Counted from the first letter of the stretch, positions 1-11,640 are shown. The stretch is DNA of 64,000 nucleotides from Zanthoxylum bungeanum (GCA_019454045.1 SKCR01001884.1:62001-126000); one strand, 5' to 3'. The notes: generated by a model not told the origin, from the sequence alone. Made by a program: numbers and translations.

Positions 1-900
1 TTAGAATTAAGGACTTTTCCAGAAGGATTGAAGTATGTATTTCTTGGAGTTGAACAAACTTACCATGTGGTAATTTCCTCTTCCTTCACAAGCAATCAAG
101 AAGGTAAGTTGTTAGAACATAAAATGTCAATTGCATGGACTTTAAAAGACATAAAAGACATTAACCTTTTGATCTGCACACACATAATACATTTAGAAGA
201 TAATGTTAAGACATATCATCAACCCCGAAAAAGATTTAACCCTAATATGAAAGAAGTGGTAAAACCATAAGTCATTAAACTTCTTGATTAGACATTATCT
301 ACCTTATCTCCGATAGTAAATGGGTAAGTCCTATACAAGTTGTGCCTAAAAAGTATAGAATAACTGTAGTAAAGAATGATAAAGGAGAATCAATTTCAAC
401 ATGAATCTCATCTAGTTGGCATATGTGCATTGACTAAAGAAAACTAAATGACACCACTAGAAAAAATCAATTTCATTTACCATTCTTGACCAAATTTTGG
501 AAAGAGTAGCGTGATATCCCTACTATTACTTTCTTGATGGTTACTCGGGTTATTTTCAAATTCTCATTACTTTAGAAGACCAGGAAAAGACCAAATTCAC
601 ATATCCCTTTAGAACATATGCATTTAGGAAAATACATTTTGGACTTTGTAATGTACCAACGACATTCCAATGATGCATGTTAAGCATATTTAATGACATG
701 GTTGAACATTGTTTACAGATCTTTATGGATGATATAACTATTTTTGGGAACTCATTTTGATATTTTGCTTGAATAATTTGGAAAATATTTTGAAAAGATG
801 TGAAGAAAAATGACTTGTGTTAAACTGAAAAAATATCATTTCATGACTAATTCAGGATTTTTTTTGGGTCACGTTGTATCATCTAAATATATTGAGGTTG
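1..900 (+). pseudogene. pol: pol remnant: region before reverse transcriptase, and reverse transcriptase
   Basis: The peptide at 28-270 matches the stretch just before reverse transcriptase in the minus-strand element (aligned VISSS, HxxxxxW and MKEVV blocks). Further on, broken frames encode the core around the catalytic motif, read as FMDD near 725-735 in place of the usual Y/F-x-DD. The normal enzyme copies element RNA into DNA. Stops and indels fall every few dozen codons, so no functional enzyme is possible. Confidence 0.8.
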
Positions 901-1550
901 ACAAGGCAAAAATAGAGGTAATTTCCACCAAAAATAGTCAGGGAAATTCATTCTTTCTTAAGATATGTAAGATTTTATAAGAGGTTCATTAAAAAATTTA
1001 GTACCATATCCAGACCTTTATGTAACCTCCTACTAAAAAATACAACATTTGAATAGACAGAAGAATATCTAAAGTCATTTGAAAAGATTATTAGTCTTTT
1101 AAATTCTGCTCATATCATGCAATCTCCTGATTAATCTTTGCCTTTAGAGCTAATATGTGATGCAATGATTATGATGTTGGTGCAGTATTTGGACAGAGAA
1201 AGGAATATAAGTTGTATGTAATTTATTACGCAAGTAGAACTTTAATTAGTACACAAATAAATTACACTACCACATAAAAAGAACTACTTGTTATAATATT
1301 TGCATTGGATAAATTTCGATCATATTTAATTGGTTCCTCAATAGTTGTTTATTCTGACCATGCTGTTGTTAGATATTCGATGTCTAAATAGGATGCATAG
1401 TCAAGATTACTACGGTGTATTTTGTTGCTTTAAGAATTCAATCTCACAATCAAGGACAAGAAATGAGCAGAGAATGTGATTGCAGCTCATTTATCGAGAC
1501 TCACAAATGAGTCATCAATTGACACAACTCCTATCAACGATTTTTCTTGA
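900..1550 (+). pseudogene. pol: pol remnant: RNase H
   Basis: Broken frames keep recognisable RNase H blocks: the NYTTT-KELL region near 1260-1290, a YSDHA block near 1350-1370, and an AHLSRL block near 1485-1505. These align with intact blocks of the minus-strand element at 45115-45921. RNase H normally removes the RNA strand during reverse transcription. Several in-frame stops are present, so this is a relic. Confidence 0.75.
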
Positions 1551-1682
1551 TGATTTTTTATTTTCTGTAAATACAATACATTAGTATGTTAATATTGTCA
1601 ATTTTCTTGCAACATGAAAAATACCTCCAGATTGGAGCCACCAAGACAAGAATAAATTTTTGATCGAAGTCAAAAGATTCTA

Positions 1683-2858
1683 TTGGGTCCATCTATATTT
1701 GTTCAAGTATTGACATTATCATATTTTCCGACTTACATATCGGAAAATGAGATAAGTGGTGTTATTCAGTTTTGTCAATCAGAAGCATGTGGAGGTCACT
1801 TCTCATCTAAGAAAACTGCTGTAAAAATCTTACAGTGTGGATTTTATTGGCCCACCATTTTAAAGATACACATGCTTTCTGCAAAACTTGTGAAAATTAT
1901 CAAAAGTTGAGATTCATTTAGAAAGATACATGATGCCTTTAAATCTCATTATTGTCATCAAAACATTTGATTGTTGGGAAGTAGATTTCATGGGTCTATT
2001 TCCACCATCATTTGGATTTTTATATATTTTAGTTGCAGTTGATTATGTCTCAAAATGGGTTGAGGCGATTTCTTATCAAAACAATGATCATAAAATTATA
2101 ATTAAATTTTTAAAAGAAAATATTTTAAGTCGATTTGGAATCCATCGAGTCATTATAAGTGATGGAGATAAAAACTTTTGTAACAAGCCTTTTGAGTCTT
2201 AAATGAAAAAATCTGGAATTACACATAAAGTTTCTATCTCCTATCACCCTCAGAAAAATGGTTAAGTTGAACTAGAAAATAGGGAAATCAAACAAATTTT
2301 GGAAAAAACGGTCAACCTAAATAACAAAGATTGGTCTCTTCAACTGATTGATGCACTTTGGGCATACTGAACAGCTTTCAAAACCTCTTTTGAGAATGTC
2401 TCCCTATTGTCTAGTTTATGGAAAACCTTATCATTTGCTTGTAGAACTTGAGAATAAGGCATATTGGGCTATTAAAACATTCAATTCAAACTTGAAAATG
2501 ATAGTCATGAACGTAAACTACAATTAAATAAACTTGAAGAGTTAAAGAATGATTCATATGAGAATGCGAAATTCTTAAAGCTAAAACTAAGGCCTTTCAT
2601 GATAGTTGAATTTCACGAAAAATATTTGAATTTGGTCAAAATCTTTTGCTTTATAATTATCGCATTCATTTATTTCCTGGAAAATTGAAATCCAAATGGA
2701 ATGGCTCATTTATTGTGAAGCATGTTTACCTATATGAAGCTGCTGACATTGAGAATCCTAGGGATGATGATATATATAAAGTGAATGGACAACGTCTGAA
2801 ACCATTTTTGGAGTGTTCAACTTTTCAAGAATCCATTTTCCTTTCAAACCCAATATAA
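1683..2858 (+). pseudogene. pol: pol remnant: integrase
   Basis: An HHCC zinc-binding N-terminus is visible (CGGHFSSKKTA followed by paired cysteines near 1885-1900). A catalytic core segment follows at 1930-2202, with WEVDFMG and ISDGDKNF blocks that supply the two conserved aspartates. The C-terminal part at 2646-2858 matches the [10 protein letters not shown] region of the minus-strand element. Stops at 2200, 2262 and elsewhere separate the pieces. Confidence 0.8.
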
Positions 2859-2949
2859 TGTGATTGATGTATTTCAAGCAGTTATTTTATTTTATTTTCT
2901 TTGGTATTTGTCTAATTCTCATTTTTCTTGAGTTTTACATTAATGTTTT

Positions 2950-3805
2950 TTTTATCAGAGTTTTTCACCCCGGTTAAACAGCGGATGACGATACTCTGTG
3001 ATTTTAAGTTGGTTCTTTCAGTTTCCTAAAATTTATGATACCCTACAGTCAAGGCATGGAATAAACTCTCGCAAAACTCCACAAATATTTTTCTTCTCTC
3101 CCTCAAAATGCTCTGATAAAAATTTACAAAGCACGCACCGAAAGAATGAGGCTTCTTATGATCAATGGTATTCCTAATGATATTCGTTGAGTAATTAAAG
3201 CAAGGGTTCGCTTGGCGGGTGAGTCATCTGACTTTGTCTGGTTTAGGGAAAAACATTTATGTTAAGAAACGAAGAGTTAAACAATTAGATGTTTATTATA
3301 AATATACAAGATGGACGAGCAACACTCGTTATTGTTCTTTAGGAATAATATTTGACAATCGTGAATATAAAATTCAATTAATTAGAGATGATTTGAGTAA
3401 GGAGTCTTTAGATGATAGATCATTGACTCTTGAAACACGCCGTAGTGGACATGTTCATCAAGTAATTTAAAATCTACATACATAATTTCAAAAAGAAAGA
3501 CAACAATACAGTCTCGGGAATCTGACTTTAAAAGACCTTGTTTGCCAAAGGAAAATGTGAGCCACAATCACAACTACCAGTACATATTGTTTCAATTTAT
3601 TGCTTTGATCTCCTTTACTTTAAACTACTGTTTTGTTACTTTAATTTCCTTTATTTTAATTTTACCGACATTATCTAAACTTTTTAACTTTCACGACCTA
3701 TTTTACTGTTCATCTGACAATTGTCATTTTACAAGTACTAGTGCTTTTATTACTCACCCTTTTTCAGGATCCATAAATACATCTCATCATTTATCTCTTT
3801 GATAC
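2950..3805 (+). pseudogene. env-like region between integrase and LOG
   Basis: This stretch is conserved with 42850-43646 of the minus-strand element. Both share an ARVRLAGESSD block, a KKRR basic block followed by an aromatic-rich segment, a DNRE-K block, and a hydrophobic run that would form one or more membrane segments (here about 3570-3700). Athila elements are known to carry an env-like frame with membrane segments at this position. Here a stop (3188-3190) and a frameshift after GESSD break it, but the aromatic block at 3285-3320 stays in frame, unlike in the other copy. Its function is unknown. Confidence 0.6.
3751..3768 (+). promoter_or_regulatory. Splice-acceptor-like site upstream of LOG
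   Basis: The sequence reads CTCACCCTTTTTCAGG, a pyrimidine tract ending in CAG, about 63 bases before the LOG start position. The minus-strand element has the same motif at the same place (42884-42897). Conservation between two very diverged copies suggests a splice acceptor that could make a subgenomic LOG mRNA. This is inferred from sequence only. Confidence 0.4.
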
Positions 3806-3829
3806 ATCCAGATAAAAGAGAGAACAAAA

Positions 3830-4479
3830 TTGGAGAAAACTTCAAGACGACGAGTCACTAATATTTGTGTATTTTATGGAACTAGCTTTGGAATTAAACC
3901 AGAATTTGTTGAAGCTGCAAAAGAATTGGGTAGAGTTATGGCGGAAAGAAACATGCCTTTAGTATATGGCGGTGACAATCTTGGATTGATTGGATGTGTT
4001 TCAACGGTCATACAAGAATGTGGCAGTCGAGTTTTAAGGATCATTCCAAAACATTTGGCAGACGAAAACCTCACGAAAAATCAAATGGAGAAGAATACAT
4101 TATCTTAGGTATGTCTAAAAGTCTTACTGAAATGATTAATCATGCTGATGCTTTTATTGCTTTACCGGGTGAGTTAGGCACGTTTGAAGAAATATTTACA
4201 TTTGTGTCATGGGCGAACTTAAACATTCACCAAAAACCCATTGGACTACTTAATGTTGATCACTTTTTTTGATTTTCTTTTAGTATTTCTTGAGGATGCC
4301 AAAAGACTTGGGTTTTTTTCGAATCCGGTAAAAGATATCGTCCTAACTGCAAGAAAAACTGATGAATTAATTTACCAATAGCTTATGAACCAAAAATCGA
4401 CCACATTCTTTCTAAGTTGAACTGGTTTGATAACGATCGTGGCAAAAAGCGTAGAGTGAACTTGAATCTTAATCTGTGA
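3830..4479 (+). pseudogene. LOG: LOG-family cytokinin-activating enzyme gene, dead copy inside a retrotransposon
   Basis: The peptide shows the LOG N-terminus (NICVFYGTSFG), a glycine-rich YGGDNLGLIG loop, an IIPKHLA block, and in the next frame an [16 protein letters not shown] block followed by [21 protein letters not shown] enzymes (PGGxGTxxE family) hydrolyse cytokinin nucleotides to free cytokinin in one step. This copy is dead: the start is TTG where the sister copy has ATG, a one-base shift falls near 4075, PGG has become PGE, the arginine of the MxxR active-site motif is serine, and a second shift after NVDHFF moves the C-terminus to another frame that also has a stop. The tail ends in a basic stretch and LNLNL. 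There are no introns, although plant LOG genes are normally multi-exon. By hand count it is about two thirds identical to the copy at 42181-42831 over the first 81 residues. Confidence 0.9.
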
Positions 4480-5872
4480 TTTTTTTTAAATAGTCATAGA
4501 TTCAATTGTCAATTCCACACTAACTAGATGATGTCTTCTAAATTATACTTCTTCTTATTCAGACATTGGGGACAATCTCTCAATTTGGTTGGGGGAGGAG
4601 ATAGTTGACTCAATAGTTTTCGTTTTTATGTTTCATTGTTGTGTTTTTCTTAGAAAATATTTTCGTTTTTGTGTTGTTGTTTTATGTAAAAATAAATTAT
4701 ATTATTTTTACTTTGTTGTTATTTTGTGAGTAAGAAAAAATATTTTGTGTTGATTTTCTTTTGTGTTTTTATTCAAAAAAACTACACAAAAATCAACAAT
4801 AATTTTTTGACTAACCAATGGAATTGTTATTCAGATATGGCAATGTAAGGAGTTTTCACTCATGAGACTCATCTTAATGTTCTTAACAAGTTATTTTGGT
4901 TCATTTCTTTTTGAATAATTTAAATTTATGAATTCTAAATTCGATCTCCATATGCTCATTTGACATGTTGATAATATACATGGTAACATATGATCATGGT
5001 TTGTAAGTGAAAATTTTATAATATTCAGTTTTCTAATTTGTTAGAGGTAGCACCTAAAAGTAGTGAAATTTATGTTTTTATTCAAAAAAATAACTATTCT
5101 TTTACTTAGAAACCGAACATCTTGTCTCAGCAAGCATGGATTGTTTGTGTAAAACGGTAGAGATTGAGTTAGTTCAAAAAATGATAATAATAATCAAGCT
5201 TTTACTTAGTAACCGGACATCTTGCCTCATCAAACAGTGATTGTTCGCGTAAAACGGTAGAACTTGAGTTGTTATAAAAAATTATACGAATAAGTTCGAT
5301 TTCGTAACCTCTCTAACTCGAGCAATTAGGTCTGTATGGGCGTTTTGACACATAGTGCCCTAAGGCCAGCTGGTCTGGGAGTCACTAACTTAAAGCTCGT
5401 TACATGAGTTAAAGAGAAAGCTTAAGGAAATCATAGACTTCTTCTTTTTAATATATGATATCTGAGCAATTAAGTCTATATGGGTGTCTTAACACCTAGT
5501 TCCCTAAAGCCAACTGATTTGTGAGTCACTGGCCCAAAACTCGTTACAATGATTGAAGATGTATTATTATTTTAAAAAATATATATTTTTATATTTATAA
5601 ATAAACTTCAATTGCCAAAAAGGTGTGAACTCTAAAATAATTTTAGATAAAAAATATTACTATTTTTTCAACAAGACATATGAATATCGTGGACATAATG
5701 AATTGATTAATACCTTATTTTATGTGTGTATTGAAGAAGATTAAAAAATACAGGAGAATTTATTTATTTGATTATTTAGAAAGAAAGAAAATAATTATTA
5801 ACTTAGATAAGAAATTTTTTTTTAAGTTTTCGCTTAAATTATTATGGACTAGTAATAAGCTGGTTGGAGGTG
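4480..5872 (+). repeat. 3' noncoding region of the Athila-type element with paired repeats
   Basis: Two tandem pairs are visible. One pair (5104-5170 and 5202-5270) shares a CTTTTACTTAG...AAAACGGTAGA core. The second (about 5318-5410 and 5462-5550) shares GAGCAATTA.GTCT, a GGTGTCTTAACACC-type hairpin, GAGTCACT and CTCGTTAC. The second pair also exists twice in the minus-strand element (41440-41525 and 41565-41650). A GACATTGGGGACAAT motif at about 4562, followed by a purine-rich run, also matches the sister element. A polypurine-like TGGTTGGAGGTG lies at 5861-5872, next to the LTR. No gene is seen. Confidence 0.6.
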
Positions 5873-7103
5873 TGACTAGCATTAAAAAGTGTACATTTGA
5901 TAAAATAGAAATTAATCATTTTACATTTATAATTTCATTAATCCCCTTAATTTAGCACATTTATTAAATAATAATTATATTTATGTTTTATTATGATTTT
6001 TATTTATTGTTTAGGTAAAATACTGCTTCGAAAGCTCAACTAAAAAAATGGGTATGAGATCTGAATTCTATGACCCATAAAACCCCAAAAGAGTGTGACA
6101 GCTAGATTCAAATCGGACTTGGAAAATATTCACCGTGTTTAGATTGACGACAAAATGAGCTTATAATGTATTTATCAATACATGTATTTTATTTTTATTA
6201 TTATAATATATATTTATATAATGTATATAATATATTTTGCAGGATCCACCAAGATTTTTAATTTTATATAAAAAAATATTTTTATATATATTATACTAGA
6301 GGTTCCACCAAGATTATATATATATATATATATATATTATAATAAATTATTTAATATTAAAAAAAAGTTGCCATCACATGTGCTTGCAATTTGCAAGCAA
6401 GAGAGGTGCCGGAGGTGCTTAGCACCTTAGTTTCCTCAATGAGAACTTTATAGTTTTCTTTGAAAATTTGTAGAGTTCCAGTTATTGTGTTTTTATTTTT
6501 TAAAAATTTTCTTGTAATTTCTTTTTCTTTCAGTAATAAAATTATGAGTGTTTTTATTCAAACCATAAGTAGCTAATTTCATCATGTCGGGGTAAAAAGT
6601 GAAACTTTTAATATGAAAATATAGATTAATCTTCTATAATTGTAATATAATGATTAATACTTAATTTAAATCTAGATTAATTATTGACAAACTTTGTTAC
6701 CGCTTATATGACTGGTTTTAATTATTTGGCATAATTGAGTATCTAACTGGATTTGTTATAAATAAATATTATCACTGCCTTTATGGCTGATTTTATTTGT
6801 TTTGGCACAATTAATTCATGAAATAAATTAACTGGATAATAATGACAATTTATATATTATAAAAAGTAATGTTTCTAAATTTGAAATATTAAAAGTGGAT
6901 CTCTTAACCCCAGTATTTTATTTATTATTGCAGTTTAATTTAAAATTTTCAATCATTTCAAACAATTCACTTTTTTTTTACTCGAATTATTATTTTATCT
7001 TATTAAATCTATTGTATGTGGATCGACCCTGGACTTACCGGGTTATTTTATTACTTCGACACTCTTATATTTGAGAATAAATAATCACTTTATGAGTGTG
7101 TCA
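5873..7103 (+). repeat. 3' LTR of the plus-strand Athila-type element
   Basis: It begins TGACTAGC directly after a purine-rich tract and ends GAGTGTGTCA. Internal landmarks match the LTR at 49136-51266 in the same order: paired 'TTACCGC.TATATGACTGGTTTT' and 'GCCTTTATGGCTG' blocks near 6700-6790, and a GATCGACCCTGG block near 7020. Boundaries are approximate because the copy is strongly diverged. A short AT microsatellite lies at 6318-6340. Confidence 0.6.
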
Positions 7104-7602
7104 GTCATCGCTACCGAAAATCATATAACACACAAATACTATATGATATTAACCACAATATGAAAGTAACAGGTCTTTTAATGGGTATCTAAAAGATATA
7201 TGAACACACCTTCAAAAATTATTAAAAAAGAGACTGTGAAAATTGTGTAAAGAGGAGATTTCTGGTGTTTGGATAGGGGACTTCCCTTCCTTTATAACTT
7301 GTAATCTTTAACCTTCAATAATAAATCCTTATTTTCAATCTACAAAAAAAAAAAAAAAAAAACAGGGCTTTTGCAGTTTGCAGATTTAAATCTTGAGCTG
7401 GAACCAGGAAATGATATGAATAGAAGTAAATTATGTGAAAATTCTCAATCACACAAACCACAAAACACAATATCATTAATTACAAGACAATCAATAATAA
7501 CATTTGAAAGCTCAATGTACACGACAATTAATATACGGTTAAAAAGGGAAATTAAGAAATGAAATGAAAGACAAACAAACAATGGTATTTGATTTGAGAG
7601 GC
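7104..7602. other. Gene-poor spacer with an internal poly(A) tract
   Basis: No gene is seen. At 7320-7362 an AATAAA-type signal is followed about 20 bases later by an uninterrupted run of A. This looks like the 3' end of a reverse-transcribed mRNA or SINE/LINE copy, but the upstream 150 bases contain nothing I recognise. Confidence 0.3.
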
Positions 7603-8160
7603 TTAATTTTGTTGATTAATCAAAGCTGCTGAACCCAAGCCAGGTCTCCTTGAAACAGCATAGCTTTTGCTTCTTGAATATACAACAGCACGAGCAGGCT
7701 TCATCTTCTTTAAAAGTTCATCTTCAAAATCACAGCAGGGTTTGTCTTCATCAATCCTCCCAATAACATCACTGTTACTTCTGGGAATTTTCTTATTAAT
7801 TTTTTTGGCAGTTTTGGGAGACTGGGTGCTCTCCTTCTGTATTTTCTGAAACTCCAAATCGATTTTATAATTATCGCCAAGAATCTTAGTAGAATTAGCT
7901 CTGACAAGCTCTCTGAAATCTTCATCACGGCTTGATATGGATGAGTTGGTGCTATAACTCCTAGGCATAGAGTTAAATGAGCCTATAGGGACACCCACTG
8001 CCGTGCTAAATACAACATTATCCGATAATTTATTAATGCTCCGGATGTAAAAATCCCTGGCCTTTACCAACATCTTTCCAGGTGCCTTCAGGAATTTCCC
8101 CAGCTTGCTTCCTGCTTTGTTGCTCTTCTTGCTGCTGCTGCTGCTGCTCCCCATCATCAT
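7603..8160 (-). CDS. Small basic plant protein of unknown function, single exon
   Basis: The frame runs without a stop from the ATG at 8160 (first of three consecutive ATG codons) to TAA at 7603, giving 185 residues. The frame extends 18 bases further upstream, but without an ATG. Visible features are MMMG, a poly-serine run, a lysine-rich segment, and a motif of the type KxGKFLKAPGKMLVKARDFY followed by RSINKLSD (about residues 20-47). The middle is rich in Ser/Arg with a SRDEDFRELVR helix (about 78-88). Near the C-terminus are a CCDFEDELLKKMKP acidic/basic block and SRSKSYAVSRRPGLGS. There is no signal peptide or membrane segment. The N-terminal KAPxKxLxKARDFYxRS motif is one I associate with a plant-specific uncharacterised family, but I cannot name it. 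A TATA-like box lies about 60 bases upstream. It is the best ordinary gene candidate in the window. Confidence 0.75.
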   Translation of the reverse strand: MMMGSSSSSSKKSNKAGSKLGKFLKAPGKMLVKARDFYIRSINKLSDNVVFSTAVGVPIGSFNSMPRSYSTNSSISSRDEDFRELVRANSTKILGDNYKIDLEFQKIQKESTQSPKTAKKINKKIPRSNSDVIGRIDEDKPCCDFEDELLKKMKPARAVVYSRSKSYAVSRRPGLGSAALINQQN

Positions 8161-8218
8161 CTTCACTGAGAAATTCAATTCGCCAGTTATGATTAATGTT
8201 CCTGAGTTTCATACAAAC

Positions 8219-8228
8219 ATATATATAG
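8219..8228 (-). promoter_or_regulatory. TATA box of the 7603-8160 gene
   Basis: On the minus strand CACTATATATATG lies about 60 bases before the start codon, which is a normal spacing for a plant promoter with a short 5' leader. No other core element is evident. Confidence 0.5.
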
Positions 8229-9251
8229 TGGGGTTTGGTATTGGGAATTGCAAGGGATATGTATCTGTTTGCGGAAATTGTCAAAAATGTGGCCTGATTG
8301 GGAATAAAATAAAGAACAGGACATTGGAGGCATGCGATGGATGGAAAATGTCTTAGTCAATGATCAAAGGATGACTCGAATCTGTTATTTATTTGCTGTT
8401 ATTTTCACTATGTATGTTTATAATAATAACATTTCCTTAATTTGTAAGACTCCATGGTTGTCAATTGATGATAAATGAATAGTTTCAAAGTTGTAAATTA
8501 TAATATTAGCAATGAGTGACACAAGTAATTTTAGCAATTTGATTATGGTCAAACTAATTAGTGTCAATAAATAGTAGAGTTGAGTTGTGGTTACATTTTA
8601 GGCATGGGCAGTCAAGTTTTAGTGGAGTTTGTTATAAATATTGTGGTGTAGTTGTGGCTAAAAAAATATTTATATCCGAAATATATTAGATAGTGGTTGT
8701 ATTTTAATTTTGAAAATGTCTCATCTAACATGATATTATCCGTTTTCGGCTACATAATAGGGATGAATTTCAAGCCAAATCCAGTTATGTAGCTCAAAGA
8801 AGACAATATCGTACTAGTTGAACAAATCGTTATAAATGGTATTAAAACCAGCTACTAGACCAATGTATTAATGAGGTTGTTAGGCTCTAAGGGGGTATAT
8901 TGTAATATTTTATATTGTTTGGGATTGAGGCATGACATATGTCTATAGGTAATTGACTCTTCTTATCTAGTATAAGGCCTATTGAATAGACTTGGAATCT
9001 ACACCAAGAATAAAATCTTAAGGTGCGAGGTTGTTGAGCTGTCAAAGAGGATAATATATTCGTTTCGAATGAGACCAAAGGCTTGAAATCCTTGGTGTCA
9101 AGAACGGTTAGACGGTCTTGAGGAAATAATGATGCACTTGGATTGGTTGGAAATGATCTCATAAGGATTGAAGACATGGACAAGATTGTTAAATTACGAT
9201 TGGTCAATATAAGAATCACATGGATTGATGAGTCAGCTATATGATGTGTTT
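8229..9251. other. Spacer with remnants of a small LTR element
   Basis: No gene is seen. Around 8785-8838 there is a block (AGACAATATCGTACTAGTTG... ending near GTTATAAA) that recurs in diverged form at about 18175-18215. Just after it, TGGTATTAAAACC resembles a decayed tRNA-Met primer site (TGGTATCAGAGC). Together these suggest an old LTR retrotransposon whose interior runs from about 8840 and which was later split by the SIRE element. Confidence 0.35.
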
Positions 9252-9452
9252 GTTAGTTACATTTCTCTCCAAAAACTGTGTTTGTTTGTAAAGTAGTAAA
9301 CAACACTACAATAGTGTTAATTCCATTTTTATTGGCATGTGTCTGTGACAAAACGAGTTCAATTGAGTTGTAATCTATCATCAAGGTCTTTGTGCAATTG
9401 GACTGGTTTCTGGCTGATGTGCATCAGACATACGTTCATGGTGCGTTTGTTG

Positions 9453-9705
9453 CAGTGTTCGAACGGTTGGCGTTAGTGCTGCGTTCGTTATTGGGTTCGA
9501 ACGTATGGCGTTAGTGGCACGTTCTCTATTGGGTTCGAACGGGAGCATTCCAGAGAGCAAACGTTCGAGTCACGTTCTTGGTGCGTTCGAACGAGGTCAT
9601 TCCAGAGAACTCACATTTGTAGTGCGTTCGAGCGGCGTTCAAACGAGTCTTCACAGAAAGGGCGTGTTCGTGGAGCGTTCTAGTAAGCGTTCGAACGCGA
9701 CTGCG
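9453..9705. repeat. Cluster of GTTCGAACG palindromes in LTR U3
   Basis: Five copies of TTCGAAC (four as GTTCGAACG or close variants), plus several half sites such as GCGTTCG and GAACG, occur in about 250 bases and end about 50 bases before the TATA box. The same motif occurs in the other SIRE LTRs of the window. This looks like a transcription factor binding array; the factor is unknown. Confidence 0.5.
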
Positions 9706-9752
9706 ATATGAACGCGTTTTTGGCCTGCAAAACCCTAGTTTTTCACCCTACC

Positions 9753-9760
9753 TATAAATA
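9753..9760 (+). promoter_or_regulatory. TATA box in the SIRE 5' LTR
   Basis: CCTATAAATATAACCC follows the palindrome cluster by about 50 bases. The same box is at 17312-17319 in the 3' LTR. Confidence 0.6.
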
Positions 9761-10413
9761 TAACCCTTAGCCACAATTCTCATTAGTTGAAGCATATTTC
9801 TCTTGAGCCAAATACTCTCAAAGCTTTCAACTCTCTTTGAGTTCACCTTGAAGACTATTTGAATCTCATGTCTTCTATTTGTTTGGTGAAATCAAATCTT
9901 TGATAAACCTTCAACACAACTTAACCCAAATTCCCTAATCCTTTAGAGTTCTTTAGGAGGAAGTTTGGTAGTCGGAGTTCCGGCGTCATTGGTGATATAA
10001 TCTACTCAGAGACTTCAGAGGTTCTGAAGAAAATCGTGGGTCGCGGGCTTGAGGAGTTGCCTTGAGTTCTTGCAGTATTGAGGTACTTGAGTCGGTGGAG
10101 TTGCCACCATAGGTCTTGACCATCGCTGTAAGTTTTTCTCTATATAGTGGATTCGGGTGGTAGCCTATACCCGGAGTGATTTTTTACTCGCAAGAGTTTT
10201 CCACTTCGTCACCAAAATTATTGTGTTGAATTTTGTGTGATTGATTTACTTTTCCGCAATTTCTATTATTGATTAATATTGTGGATTTTATTATTGTTGG
10301 TTGATTTGGTAATTGCCTGTCTCAATTCCATAGTACCAGTAACAGGACTTGTCCTGCTTATTGTTTATAATTCCGCATAGGGTCAGAACCTAGGATAACC
10401 ACGAATTTTCAAT

Positions 10414-10425
10414 TGGTATCAGAGC
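10414..10425 (+). other. Primer binding site (initiator tRNA-Met type)
   Basis: TGGTATCAGAGC, complementary to the 3' end of plant initiator tRNA-Met, starts one base after the LTR. This is the normal primer for Ty1/copia elements. Confidence 0.9.
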
Positions 10426-10452
10426 CTGAACTCGATCCTTGACCCATTAGCT

Positions 10453-11640
10453 ATGGAACATAGTCAACCCTTGAATTGTCCGTCATTTTTTAATGGCACA
10501 GAATATTTACATTGGAAGGTTCGCATGAATGCGTTCTTTAAGTCCTTAGATGAGATGGTCTGGATGACTGTTGAACACGGGTGGAAACCTCCCGTTGTTG
10601 TTGTTGATGTGGTCTCTTCCCCTAAAGATAAATTGACCTGGACCAAGGACGAATTTGATGCTAGCAATAGGAACATGAAGGCTTTTAATGCCATACATGG
10701 TGTTGTGTGTTCTGCTGAGTTTAGGAGAATCTCAATGTGTGAGATAGCCAAGGATGCTTGGGACATCCTGCAGACTGTGCATGAGGGCAATTTGTCTGTT
10801 AAAAATAATAGACTCCATGATTTAGCTACTAGGTTTGAGGTCGCCAGAATGAAAGAAGATGAGACCTTTGATGAGTTTTATGCTGAGATTAACGATATTG
10901 TTAACTCTATTTTTAACCTAGGTGAGACTATTCCTACCAGTAGGATAGTTAGGAAAATCCTGATATCCCTACCTGATAAGTTCCTACCCAAAATCACCGC
11001 CATCAAGGAAAGCAATGACCTCGATCAGCTTAATTTAGATGAACTCGTAGGAAAACTGCAGGTTTATGAGAAAAAGCTTCCTGGTTATAGAGAGCCAAAA
11101 ACGTTTGCGATGAAAATCGCTAAGGAAGTTATGCATGATTCGTCTGGTGATGATGATACCATCACGGATCGTGATTTGGCCTTGTTTGCAAAGAAGTTTA
11201 AGAAATTTCTTAAACTTAAGAAGAGTGGCCATAGCAGTAACATGAATAAGGAGGTTATGCCTAGAGAAATGAGGCATAACATGAAAGAGTCTAGAGAGGA
11301 TAGGGGTAGTAGATCCCGTGATGTCCAATGCTATGAGTGTGAATGATATGGGCACATTAGACCTGAGTGTCCCACGTATCTGAAGGCTAAAGGTAAGAAA
11401 GCCATGGCAGCCTCTCCCAGTGATTCAGAAGGTGGCTATACCTCTGATGAGTCTCCTAAAGACAAGAACAATTATATTGCTTTTACTGCTAGTGTGACTG
11501 ATGAGAGAGAGATTGTTGTTAATGATGCTGATTCAGAAGTCTCTCTTGATGAGTCTGTAGATGAGGAAAGTCTTCAGGTAGCTTATGTTGAACTGTTTAA
11601 TGAGAGTTTAGCTATAATGGAAGCGATATTTGATATCGAT
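10453..11640 (+). pseudogene. gag: gag of the SIRE-type Ty1/copia element
   Basis: The ATG at 10453 opens 297 codons up to a TGA at 11344. The N-terminus has the copia gag pattern (PSFFNGTEYLHWKVRMNAFF), then the UBN2-type capsid region with CEIAKDAWDILQTVHEG and DETFDEFYAEINDIV, and an LDELVGKLQVYE block near residue 200. The stop falls inside the CCHC zinc knuckle: C-Y-E-C is followed by the stop and then YGHIRPEC in the same frame, so a single codon change or missequenced base disrupts it. The frame continues through an acidic linker (SEGGYTSDESPKD) to about 11620, where homology to SIRE gag seems to end. Gag packages element RNA. Confidence 0.85.

Larger units (their letters stand above)
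1..7103 (+). mobile_element. Decayed Athila-type Ty3/gypsy element carrying a LOG gene (5' end outside window)
   Basis: Reading along the plus strand, remnants appear in the order reverse transcriptase, RNase H, integrase, env-like region, LOG-family gene, noncoding 3' region, polypurine-like tract and 3' LTR. The order and the peptide remnants match the better preserved minus-strand element at 39941-51266, which has an Athila-type gag and a tRNA-Asp primer site. Many stops and frameshifts in every domain show this copy is old and inactive. The 5' LTR, gag and protease lie outside the window, so the full length and target duplication cannot be checked. Assignment to the Athila lineage rests on similarity to the second element. 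Confidence 0.85.
9315..10412 (+). repeat. 5' LTR of the SIRE-type element
   Basis: Starts TGTTAATTCC and ends CGAATTTTCAA next to the primer site. It is 1098 bases long. U3 holds an array of TTCGAAC-containing palindromes (9450-9700), followed by a TATA box. It is very similar to 16764-17970 apart from a tandem duplication in the latter. Confidence 0.9.

Noticed and set aside
8105..8356. Plus-strand frame overlapping the 7603-8160 gene, with leucine runs
   Set aside because: The leucines are the antisense of the CTG/serine run; no conserved motif is present.
10464..11355. Minus-strand frames opposite the copia gag
   Set aside because: Antisense shadows of a clearly coding gag frame.
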